Source: Prochlorococcus sp. AG-355-N18 | Lineage (GTDB): Bacteria; Cyanobacteriota; Cyanobacteriia; PCC-6307; Cyanobiaceae | Direction: 5' to 3' | Length of the DNA: 64,000 bases | Assembly: GCA_003278535.1 (NCBI GenBank) | Contig: QCEG01000001.1 | Coordinates: forward strand, 124,001-188,000 | In this document: positions 41,426 through 50,074 of the stretch, piece after piece | Layout of the letters: each line of letters starts with the position of its first letter | Numbering within the stretch: the stretch's first letter is position 1 | Made by a program: the position numbers and the translations under genes | Notes under the pieces: generated by a model | Told to the model about the DNA's origin: nothing | What the model saw: the letters and a program-made list of their open reading frames with translations, nothing else | Database searches by the model: none

Positions 41426-42847
41426 TTATGCGTCGTAATACATGAAGAATTCATGTGGATGAGGCCTTTGTCTTAGTTGCTGTACCTCTTCGTATTTTAT
41501 ATCGATAAAGTTATCAATAAAATCTTCAGTAAATACTCCACCAGCTAATAAATAATCCTTATCTGCTTTTAACGCATTAAGAGAATCATTTAGAGATGAA
41601 GGTACTGTATCAATTTTTGCAAGTTCATCAGCTGGAAGTTCAAATAAATCTACATCTACTCCATCACCAGGATCAATTTGATTTTTAATTCCATCAATAC
41701 CAGCAAGCATCATTACAGAAAATGCTAAGTAAGGATTTGCAAGTGCGTCACCTGATCTGAATTCTAATCTTTTAGCTTTAGGGCTTGGACCTGTTAAAGG
41801 TATTCTTACTGCAGCTGATCTATTACCTTCAGAATAAACTAGATTTACAGGTGCTTCGAATCCCGGAACCAATCGTTTATAACTATTTGTAGTTGGGTTA
41901 GTAAATGCTAAGAATGATGGAGCATGTTTAAGTATGCCTCCGATATACCACCTTGCTGTTTGAGATAAGTTTGCATATGCTCCTTCACCAAAGAAAAGTG
42001 GCTGACCACTCTTCCATAAACTTTGGTGAACATGCATCCCTGTTCCATTATCGTTAAATACAGGCTTGGGCATAAAAGTTGCAGTTTTCCCATATTTTTT
42101 AGCTACATTCCTGACAACGTATTTATAAGTCATTACGTTATCGGCAGAATTTATTAATGAATCAAATTTCATTCCAAGTTCATGTTGTCCGGCACCAGCA
42201 ACTTCATGGTGATGCTTTTCTGTAGGAATGCCTAATTCACCCATTAAAAGTAGCATTTCAGATCTGATATCTTGCGCAGTATCATTTGGAGATACTGGAA
42301 AATAACCTTCTTTGTATTGAATCTTGTATCCTAAATTTCCACCTTCTTCAATTCTTCCAGTGTTCCATGGAGCTTCAATTGTATCTACGCTATAAAAGCA
42401 GGAACCTTCTTTTGAGTCGTATCTCACGTCATCAAATAAGAAGAATTCTGGTTCAGGTCCAAAAAATGCTGTATCAGCAATCCCAGTTGATTCTAAGTAC
42501 TTTAAAGCCTTTTGAGCTAATGATCTTGGGCATCTATCATAAGGCTCCCCACTTCTAGGCTCTTGGATAGAGCAAATCATACTTAGAGTTTTATGTTTAT
42601 AAAAAGGATCTATCCATGCTGTACTTGCATCAGGAACCATCGACATATCGGAGGCATTAATTGCTTTCCAACCTCTTATTGATGAACCATCAAATGCTAG
42701 ACCTTCCGTAAATGAGTCCTCTTCAATCATGTCTGATGTAAGAGTTAAATGTTGCCATTTACCATGGATATCTGTGAATTTTAAATCGATGAGTTCAATT
42801 CCTTCGTCTTTAATTTGACTTAAAACATCTTGTGGAGACTTAGACAT
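41426..42847 (-). CDS. glnA: glutamine synthetase type I (ATG at 42847 preferred over ORF track TTG at 42904)
   Basis: [44 protein letters not shown]; 473 aa. Confidence 0.98.
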   Translation of the reverse strand: MSKSPQDVLSQIKDEGIELIDLKFTDIHGKWQHLTLTSDMIEEDSFTEGLAFDGSSIRGWKAINASDMSMVPDASTAWIDPFYKHKTLSMICSIQEPRSGEPYDRCPRSLAQKALKYLESTGIADTAFFGPEPEFFLFDDVRYDSKEGSCFYSVDTIEAPWNTGRIEEGGNLGYKIQYKEGYFPVSPNDTAQDIRSEMLLLMGELGIPTEKHHHEVAGAGQHELGMKFDSLINSADNVMTYKYVVRNVAKKYGKTATFMPKPVFNDNGTGMHVHQSLWKSGQPLFFGEGAYANLSQTARWYIGGILKHAPSFLAFTNPTTNSYKRLVPGFEAPVNLVYSEGNRSAAVRIPLTGPSPKAKRLEFRSGDALANPYLAFSVMMLAGIDGIKNQIDPGDGVDVDLFELPADELAKIDTVPSSLNDSLNALKADKDYLLAGGVFTEDFIDNFIDIKYEEVQQLRQRPHPHEFFMYYDA

Positions 42848-42869
42848 AACTTTTGAGATACCTTCTATG

Positions 42870-42911
42870 AAATTAATAACTTGATGATTCTTATTATGTA
42901 TCAAACGTAAC
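42870..42911 (-). promoter_or_regulatory. NtcA-like activated promoter for glnA (GTT-N8-TAC, 22 bp, TAATTT)
   Basis: Minus strand GTTACGTTTGATAC (42911-42898), exactly 22 nt, then TAATTT (42875-42870); matches GTAN8TAC-N22-TAN3T with one mismatch. Confidence 0.65.
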
Positions 42912-43010
42912 TTTTTTCAACACTAGATGTCTTCTTTCAGTGTTTCAAGTCATAACTTTAATAATTATTTACTTAATTATTTAAATTGAATTAATTTCTA
43001 TAAAAAAATA

Positions 43011-43022
43011 TCGCTTAAGCGA
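43011..43022. repeat. perfect 12-bp palindrome TCGCTTAAGCGA in the divergent glnA/aminotransferase intergenic region
   Basis: Direct reading; self-complementary. Confidence 0.7.
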
Positions 43023-43061
43023 CGAAATTAGATTAATTTAAAAGTAACCGAATCTAATTCT

Positions 43062-44246
43062 TTGACAGAAGCAAAACTTATTCCGGCTTTAAATAAAGAG
43101 AATTTTTCTCATCTTTCAAAGACTTATGTTCCCTCAAGACTTTTATTAGGACCTGGACCTTCAAATGCACATCCAGAAGTCTTAAATGCTCTTTCTTTGA
43201 ATCCTATTGGTCATTTAGATGAAGCATATATTTCATTGATGTCTGATGTTCAACAACTTCTAAGATATACCTGGCAATGTAATAATCGTCTGACTCTTCC
43301 AATGAGTGGTACTGGAAGTGCAGCTATGGAAGCATCAATAGCTAATTTTATAGAGGTAGGAGAAAAAATTCTTATTGCTAAAAAAGGATATTTTGGAGAC
43401 AGACTTGTTGATATGGCAACAAGATATAAAGCAGATGTATCTGTTATTGAAAAACCCTGGGGTGAATCTTTTTCTTATGAAGAAATCAAGTATGAAATAG
43501 AAACTAAAAAACCAGCAATTTTTGCTATTGTCCATGCTGAAACATCAAGTGGTGTTTTACAACCTCTTGATGGTATTGGTGATGTATGTAGAAAAAATAA
43601 CTGCTTGTTTTTAGTTGATGCAGTTACTTCTCTTGGAGCTCTAGAACTATTGATTGACGAATGGAAAATTGATCTAGCATACAGTTGTAGTCAAAAGGGA
43701 TTAAGTTGTCCCCCAGGATTAAGCCCTTTTACGATGAATAAAAGAGCTGAAGAAAAACTAAGTTTAAGAAAAACAAAAGTACCTAACTGGTATTTAGATT
43801 TATCTCTACTAAATAAATATTGGGGTTCTGATCGTGTTTACCATCATACTGCCCCTGTAAATATGAATTTTGCTATTCGAGAAGGTTTACGATTAATTGC
43901 AAATGAAGGTTTAGAGAATGTTTGGTATAGGCATAATACTAATGCAAAGAAACTTTGGAAAGGTTTAGAAAGTCTAGGAATGGAATTACATGTATCAGAA
44001 GAATATCGATTGCCAACTCTTACAACAGTTAAGATACCACCTGCAGTTGATGGAGATGGTTTTAGAAATCATCTTTTAAGAAACTTTGGAATAGAAATAG
44101 GAAATGGACTTGGAGAGTTGTCAGGTAAGGTATGGCGCATAGGATTAATGGGCTTTAACTCAAGTGATGAGAATGTCGACAGATTATTAAACCTATTTGA
44201 TACTGAGTTAAAAAAATATTCTATTTTTGAGTCCTCAACTTTTTAA
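43062..44246 (+). CDS. class V aminotransferase, serine-pyruvate/alanine-glyoxylate type; TTG start
   Basis: LLLGPGPSNAHPEVLNAL, MSGTGSAAMEASIANF, YSCSQKGLSCPPGLSPF. Confidence 0.92.
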   Translation: MTEAKLIPALNKENFSHLSKTYVPSRLLLGPGPSNAHPEVLNALSLNPIGHLDEAYISLMSDVQQLLRYTWQCNNRLTLPMSGTGSAAMEASIANFIEVGEKILIAKKGYFGDRLVDMATRYKADVSVIEKPWGESFSYEEIKYEIETKKPAIFAIVHAETSSGVLQPLDGIGDVCRKNNCLFLVDAVTSLGALELLIDEWKIDLAYSCSQKGLSCPPGLSPFTMNKRAEEKLSLRKTKVPNWYLDLSLLNKYWGSDRVYHHTAPVNMNFAIREGLRLIANEGLENVWYRHNTNAKKLWKGLESLGMELHVSEEYRLPTLTTVKIPPAVDGDGFRNHLLRNFGIEIGNGLGELSGKVWRIGLMGFNSSDENVDRLLNLFDTELKKYSIFESSTF

Positions 44247-44736
44247 ACCATAATTGTAAAATTTTACTGCATTCCTCTTCTAAAATACCTCCCACGATTT
44301 CCATTTTGTGATGAGAACTTTTATGCTTTGATAAGTCAATTGAGCCGCCCAATCCCCCTCTTTTCTTATCATAGGCACCAAAAACAACTTTACCCATCCT
44401 TGCTTGAATAAGCGCTGATGCACACATGGTACATGGTTCTAAATTTGTGATGATAATACATTCATTAAATCTCCAATCATTTTTTATTAGAGATGCCTGC
44501 CTTAGTGCCATAATTTCAGCATGACCTAATGGATCATTATTTATATTTCTCCTGTTAACCCCTCTTCCAATACATCTTCCTCTCTCATCTAAAATTATAG
44601 AACAGATTGGTAACTCAACTTTTCCAATTTCTACTGATCTTCTTAAAATAAAGTCCATCCATTTTGTGTATTTTAAAAAATTTATTCCTTTCTGTTCATC
44701 ATAATTACTATTTACATTTTCAAAAATATACCTCAT
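44221..44736 (-). CDS. tadA: tRNA-adenosine deaminase-like protein
   Basis: GHAEIMALRQAS, NLEPCTMCASALIQARMGKVVFGAYDKKRGG. Confidence 0.93.
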   Translation of the reverse strand: MRYIFENVNSNYDEQKGINFLKYTKWMDFILRRSVEIGKVELPICSIILDERGRCIGRGVNRRNINNDPLGHAEIMALRQASLIKNDWRFNECIIITNLEPCTMCASALIQARMGKVVFGAYDKKRGGLGGSIDLSKHKSSHHKMEIVGGILEEECSKILQLWFKKLRTQK

Positions 44737-44779
44737 TTACAAATATTAAGAATAAACTTATTAATAGATATCTTATCTG

Positions 44780-46165
44780 ATGACTGAAGATTTAATTAAT
44801 AAAAAAGATATATACTTCCCATCGTATTTAGGGACTAATGATAACTTAATTACTCTCCTAAATAAAACGACTCAAATTCTTTGTGACTGGTTCTCTAAAG
44901 CCGATAAATATGGTCCATTACCATTTGATGAGAATTTCAAGTGCTTAATGCCTAATGAGGATGGTAATTCTACAGAAGATTTGTTTTCTGATATTCAATC
45001 CCTTCTAAATAATTCTTTTAATCCTGTTCATCCCGGCTCATTAGCTCATCTGGATCCCCCACCTTTGATTTTTTCTATTTTAGGCGATTTAATTGCTGCT
45101 GGTTTAAATAATAATCTTCTTGCTTACGAGTTATCTCCAAGTATTACTTTGCTTGAGGAATCATTATGCAAATGGTTTGCAAAGAAAATAGGGTTTAATG
45201 ATTCTTCAGGAGGCATAGCAGCTAGCGGAGGTACTCTGAGTAATTTGAATGCACTTATAGCAGCTAGACATAATTCTGGATTAGGTTCAGATCCCAATTC
45301 TGTATTACTTGTTAGTGAAGATGCTCATTCCTCATTTATTAAATGTATAAGAATAATGGGTCTTGATGAAGCAAATCTTATCAGGATTAAAACTGATAAT
45401 AACGGCAGTATTGATATACAAAATCTTAGAAAAACTATAGATAGATGTTTTATTGATAAAAAAAAAATATTCGCTATTGTTTCCACGCTAGGCACAACTG
45501 TAAGAGGAGCAATCGATCCTATTAAAGACATAAGTGAAATATGCAAAGAAAGAAATATATGGCTTCATATCGATGGCTCCATTGGAGGAATTTTTGCAAT
45601 AACTTCTATTCCAATAGAAGGTTTAAATAATATTAATCAGGCTAATTCCATAACAATAAATCCTCAAAAAATAATTGGCATTACAAAGACATCATCTTTG
45701 TTATTAGTTTCAGAAATGAGTACTTTAGAAAATACATTTTCTACTGGACTTCCTTACCTATCATCTAATGAAGATATTATTAATAGAGGAGAAATAGGCA
45801 TACAAGGTTCTAGACCTGCTGAGGTTATCAAACTATGGCTTGGGTTACGTTTTTTAGGTCTGAATGGAATAGAAAATATATTAAAATCATCAATTAAAAG
45901 AAAAGATTTTTTTATAAAAAATATTAGTAAAAATAAATTCGATATATATTCAGGTCCTCTTCATATTGTATCATTCTTACCAAAGAAACTTGAGCCAAAA
46001 GATTCTGATGCATGGACTCAAACTAAAGTTAAAGAACTAATTAACAATAATTTTATGCTTTCTAGACCAAAATTTAAAGGTAAATATTTTTTACGGGTTG
46101 TCATGGGAAATTTCAATACAAAAGAATCTCATATTGAAGAACTTTTAAGACTTTTAGATGCTTAA
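44780..46165 (+). CDS. group II PLP-dependent decarboxylase (DABA/glutamate decarboxylase superfamily)
   Basis: VHPGSLAHLDPPPL, GGIAASGGTLSNLNALIAARH, INPQKIIGITKTSSLLLVSE. Confidence 0.88.
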   Translation: MTEDLINKKDIYFPSYLGTNDNLITLLNKTTQILCDWFSKADKYGPLPFDENFKCLMPNEDGNSTEDLFSDIQSLLNNSFNPVHPGSLAHLDPPPLIFSILGDLIAAGLNNNLLAYELSPSITLLEESLCKWFAKKIGFNDSSGGIAASGGTLSNLNALIAARHNSGLGSDPNSVLLVSEDAHSSFIKCIRIMGLDEANLIRIKTDNNGSIDIQNLRKTIDRCFIDKKKIFAIVSTLGTTVRGAIDPIKDISEICKERNIWLHIDGSIGGIFAITSIPIEGLNNINQANSITINPQKIIGITKTSSLLLVSEMSTLENTFSTGLPYLSSNEDIINRGEIGIQGSRPAEVIKLWLGLRFLGLNGIENILKSSIKRKDFFIKNISKNKFDIYSGPLHIVSFLPKKLEPKDSDAWTQTKVKELINNNFMLSRPKFKGKYFLRVVMGNFNTKESHIEELLRLLDA

Positions 46166-46168
46166 CTA

Positions 46169-46306
46169 ATGAATATGGGTAGACCAAAAATTATTGCATT
46201 AGTAACAGGGTTTATATCTATAGCTATTTGTATTGCTTACTTACTCTTAATAACTATATTTGATTTCAGAACTTATCTAAATGATCAATTATCCAATTTT
46301 ACATAG
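46169..46306 (+). CDS. small single-TM protein, 45 aa (not in the supplied ORF track)
   Basis: MNMGRPKIIALVTGFISIAICIAYLLLITIFDFRTYLNDQLSNFT*. Confidence 0.6.
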   Translation: MNMGRPKIIALVTGFISIAICIAYLLLITIFDFRTYLNDQLSNFT

Positions 46307-47798
46307 TAAATGGAGGCAAACTTTTATTTGTTTTAAAATACTTTTTCATTTCAATTTTTGAAATAGCTTCTTTTACGAAGTTGTTTAAAATGTCCTCTCT
46401 TTTACTTATTCTATAAATCTTATCTACTACTTCTTGAATTCCTCCATCTCCCCAATCTTGCCCATTTTTAAAATATTCAATCAAACTTAGTCCTACTATT
46501 CTTATTAACCAACCTGCGGTAACTGATTGTATAGATTTAGATAATATTATTTTAGTCAAGCTTGTAGCTAAAGTAGTAGAAATAATGGCGAGACCCCCTT
46601 TTAATATACCTTGTTTAGCCAATGCGCTTAGCAGTGATGTTGCCAAATCTTTTGCATCTTTTTTTGTAAGCTTTATTTCATATATTTTTGATAATTCCAT
46701 TATCATTTGTAGGTTTACGGACGTAGTAGTTAGGAAATCAACAGCTGGTAGTGGATTAACTAGAATTACCCCTCCTGTTATCCACATATATTTATTAATC
46801 ACTTTATTTGACATTAAATATCTTTGTTCTTGCACGAAATTTTTACTTTTAATACCTAACTTATTTGAGCGAAAAAGAATATTATCTGCCAATAATTCTT
46901 CACCATTATTATCGAGCGTTTCAATTATTTCTCTAAATAAACTTCCTACCTCTGGGACTAAATTTAAAGTATCTGAATTTACATAAGGAGATTGTTGAGA
47001 TACCGCAATTGTTTGAACAACTGAAATTCTATTTTTTCTAGCGGAAGTTATATAAATTATATTTTCTTTGATGAGGTTATTTTCATCTCTAGACCTCAAA
47101 TCACATTTATTTAAAACTACTATTATTTTTTTTCCTATTTTTAATAATTCTTTAATTAAATAGTTTTCGTATTTATTTATGTCCTGATCTAAGACAAAAA
47201 GAACTAAATCAGAATTTGATGCTTGTAAAATAGTTTCTTTTTCTCTTTCTTCACCTAATTTAGATGGTTCGAATAAACCCGGGGTATCAACAATATTAAT
47301 GTTTCTTTTTAAGATTGGGATGCGAATTTTATAGCTATTAATTTGCTTTGTTGTACCTATTTTTGCTGAAGTTTGTCCGACAATATTTTTCAATAAAGAT
47401 CTTGCTATGGATGTTTTTCCTGAGGAACCTGCCCCAAAAAGAGTAACGTTATAATCTCCTGTTTTTAATTGGGCCTCTAGTTTATTTTTTTGGTAATTTA
47501 ACAATTCAACTTTTACTTTATCGTTAATTTTTTTATTAATTTTCTCGACCCCTTCCAAACTTATCTTGGCAGCACCATATGTATTTTTGAATGAAAGCGT
47601 ATTTTTTTTATTTTTATAAATAACTTTATAAACTAATTTTTTAAAAAGTTTTTTATCAATGTTGTAAAAGATATACATAATTATTATTAAAAATAAAATT
47701 GTATAAATATTTACTGTTCTTATTAATATCGATAATAAAATATACAGAAATAAAATAAAAATAATATATTTTATATATTTGTATTTCAAGTAATTCAT
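46299..47798 (-). CDS. membrane-associated GTPase with DUF697-type C-terminus (ATG at 47798 preferred over 47849)
   Basis: GAGSSGKTSIARSLL, VDTPGLFEP, VLNKCDLRS, TM segments at N-terminus. Confidence 0.85.
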   Translation of the reverse strand: MNYLKYKYIKYIIFILFLYILLSILIRTVNIYTILFLIIIMYIFYNIDKKLFKKLVYKVIYKNKKNTLSFKNTYGAAKISLEGVEKINKKINDKVKVELLNYQKNKLEAQLKTGDYNVTLFGAGSSGKTSIARSLLKNIVGQTSAKIGTTKQINSYKIRIPILKRNINIVDTPGLFEPSKLGEEREKETILQASNSDLVLFVLDQDINKYENYLIKELLKIGKKIIVVLNKCDLRSRDENNLIKENIIYITSARKNRISVVQTIAVSQQSPYVNSDTLNLVPEVGSLFREIIETLDNNGEELLADNILFRSNKLGIKSKNFVQEQRYLMSNKVINKYMWITGGVILVNPLPAVDFLTTTSVNLQMIMELSKIYEIKLTKKDAKDLATSLLSALAKQGILKGGLAIISTTLATSLTKIILSKSIQSVTAGWLIRIVGLSLIEYFKNGQDWGDGGIQEVVDKIYRISKREDILNNFVKEAISKIEMKKYFKTNKSLPPFTM

Positions 47799-47799
47799 A

Positions 47800-48258
47800 T
47801 TATTGTTTGTTTTTAAAAATTCTATAAAGTAAAAAAATAAACCCAACATTTATAGATATATCAGCAATATTAAATACCGGAAAATTTATAATATTTAAAT
47901 TTATAAAATCAATTACAAAACCTTTTAAAATTCTATCTATTCCATTACCAATAGTTCCGCCTAGAATAAAGCTATAAGAAAGTAGGTCAAATTGATTTAG
48001 AGTATTTTTCCTTAATATTAAATAAATAAGTAGTATTGAAAAAATAATACTTATTAATGATAAAAATATTCTATTACCACTAAGTATGTTAAATGCTGCT
48101 CCATAATTTTTTACAAAGTCTAATCTAAATAAAAGAAAATCTATATTTATAAATTTTTTATAATTATTAAATATTAAATATTTTGTAAATTGATCTATTA
48201 GAATAATAAAAATACTTAAGGATAAAAAATATAACTTTGTTTGTATTTTAGTAATCAT
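47800..48258 (-). CDS. lspA: lipoprotein signal peptidase
   Basis: IDQFTKYLIF, VKNYGAAFNIL, LGGTIGNGIDRILKGFVIDFI, FNIADISINVG. Confidence 0.95.
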   Translation of the reverse strand: MITKIQTKLYFLSLSIFIILIDQFTKYLIFNNYKKFINIDFLLFRLDFVKNYGAAFNILSGNRIFLSLISIIFSILLIYLILRKNTLNQFDLLSYSFILGGTIGNGIDRILKGFVIDFINLNIINFPVFNIADISINVGFIFLLYRIFKNKQ

Positions 48259-48827
48259 TATTTGCTATGTTTTAAACTTTTGATAGGTTTAATAAGTAGT
48301 AATAATGGGAAAAGCGTTAAAAAATGATATCCAATTTTACCTACAGAGTATTTCCCTAAATTATATAAAAACATATTAAATTGACTGTAAAATATAACTT
48401 GTAAAAGGTTGTAAAATATTCCAGTCACATGCATAGCACATATTGCTATAAATCCATTTCTTAAAATGTTGCCAACATTTATTTTATTTCTTGTATTTAA
48501 ATTATCAATTATTTTGATTAATGGATATATACCTAGTAAATAACCAAAATTTGGAGTGAGTAAATATCCTATTGAGCCTCCCTGATGAAAGACTGGGGCT
48601 ATAAATAACCCTAAAATTATGTATATAGAAAATGCTCTGAAAACTACTTTTTTATGAAATATAATTGTCAATAAAATTATAGTTGGAATTTGCCATGTGA
48701 TAGGCATCTCATAAGTATTATTAACTTCATCGACAAATGGTAGTGGAATATAAACAGGTAGCATTGTTGATATTACTAGTGATTGAAGACTCACCAGTAT
48801 CTCAATTAATTTATAAAAATTGAGCAT
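48258..48827 (-). CDS. bioY: BioY-family biotin transporter S-component
   Basis: APVFHQGGSIGYLLTPNFGYLLGIYP. Confidence 0.82.
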   Translation of the reverse strand: MLNFYKLIEILVSLQSLVISTMLPVYIPLPFVDEVNNTYEMPITWQIPTIILLTIIFHKKVVFRAFSIYIILGLFIAPVFHQGGSIGYLLTPNFGYLLGIYPLIKIIDNLNTRNKINVGNILRNGFIAICAMHVTGIFYNLLQVIFYSQFNMFLYNLGKYSVGKIGYHFLTLFPLLLLIKPIKSLKHSK

Positions 48828-48841
48828 TATTTAAAATATTT

Positions 48842-50074
48842 TTATAAACTTCTCAAGGCAACAATGGGATCTAGTTTAGAAGCTCTTTTTGCAGGTAAAA
48901 CGCCAAAGATTAAACCAATTGATCCTGAAATGATCATGGTGGAAAATGTTGTTGTAACTCCTACAGATGCAGGAAGTGGAGTTATCAAAGACAAAAGAAA
49001 AACACCTGATAATCCTGTTGTTGTTCCTATTAATCCTCCAATCGTAGATAAAATCAATGCCTCAATTAAAAATTGAATTAATATATCTGACTGTTTAGCT
49101 CCTATTGCTTTTCTAAGACCTATCTCTTCAGTTCTTTCACTAACAGAAACTAGCATAATATTCATGATTCCTATTCCACCAACAACTAAAGACACCGCCC
49201 CAATACCCGCCAATAAAAAAGTTAACCCACTTGTTATGTTGGTAACTATATTCAATGCATCTTCTTGCGACCTAACTGCAAAGTCATCATCTCTTATTAT
49301 TTTATGTCTTTGCCTTAATAAGTTTGTAATTTGGAATTTTGCGGCACTAGTTGCATTTTTATTTATCGCTTCCACACTAATGAAGCTTAAACTTACACCA
49401 TAAGTAGGATCCTTCCCAGTAATTCTATTTACCATGGTGGTTAATGGTATATAAGCATTTTTGTCTTGATTACTTCCAAATACAGCACCTTTTGGTTTTA
49501 ATATTCCGATAATTTCATAAGTATGATCTTTAATTCTGATTTTTTTTCCAAGTGAAGAAGTTTTATCTTTGAAAAATTCGTCTTTAAGATCAGGACCTAT
49601 TACAACATAACTTCTAGCACTATTAACATCACTTTTAGATAAAAATCTTCCCTTATCTACTTCAAAGCTTCTTACTTCAAGAAATTCAGGAGTGACTCCA
49701 GCAATTGATATATTAAGGCTTTTAGAATTTGATTGTACTATCTCGTTAGCAGAGATTTGAGGGGCAACTTTTTTAACTGTTGGGACTTGATTGCTTATTG
49801 CTACTGCATCTTCTAAAACAAGGTTTTTAGGAAATGAAATACCTCTTCTTCTTGTGTCATTATTTCCAGGAACAATGAATAAAACATTTGCACCTAAATT
49901 ACTTAATTGGTTTTTTGCTAATGTTTGAGCACCTCTTCCAAGTCCAACAAGTGTAATAACTGATGCATTTCCGATAATAATCCCAAGCATTGTTAACGAA
50001 CTTCTCAATTTGTTCGAAACTAAGGTTTTGGTGGCCATGCCTAAGGCTTCTTTTATTGAGATATTCCTAGACAT
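48842..50074 (-). CDS. MacB/FtsX-type ABC transporter permease
   Basis: NKLRSSLTMLGIIIGNASVITLVGLGRGAQ, GIGIMNIMLVSVSERTEEIGLRKAIGAK. Confidence 0.92.
   Translation of the reverse strand: MSRNISIKEALGMATKTLVSNKLRSSLTMLGIIIGNASVITLVGLGRGAQTLAKNQLSNLGANVLFIVPGNNDTRRRGISFPKNLVLEDAVAISNQVPTVKKVAPQISANEIVQSNSKSLNISIAGVTPEFLEVRSFEVDKGRFLSKSDVNSARSYVVIGPDLKDEFFKDKTSSLGKKIRIKDHTYEIIGILKPKGAVFGSNQDKNAYIPLTTMVNRITGKDPTYGVSLSFISVEAINKNATSAAKFQITNLLRQRHKIIRDDDFAVRSQEDALNIVTNITSGLTFLLAGIGAVSLVVGGIGIMNIMLVSVSERTEEIGLRKAIGAKQSDILIQFLIEALILSTIGGLIGTTTGLSGVFLLSLITPLPASVGVTTTFSTMIISGSIGLIFGVLPAKRASKLDPIVALRSL

Noticed and set aside
46585-46986. Plus-strand 133-aa ORF inside the GTPase gene
   Set aside because: Antisense to the conserved GTPase C-terminus; no independent support
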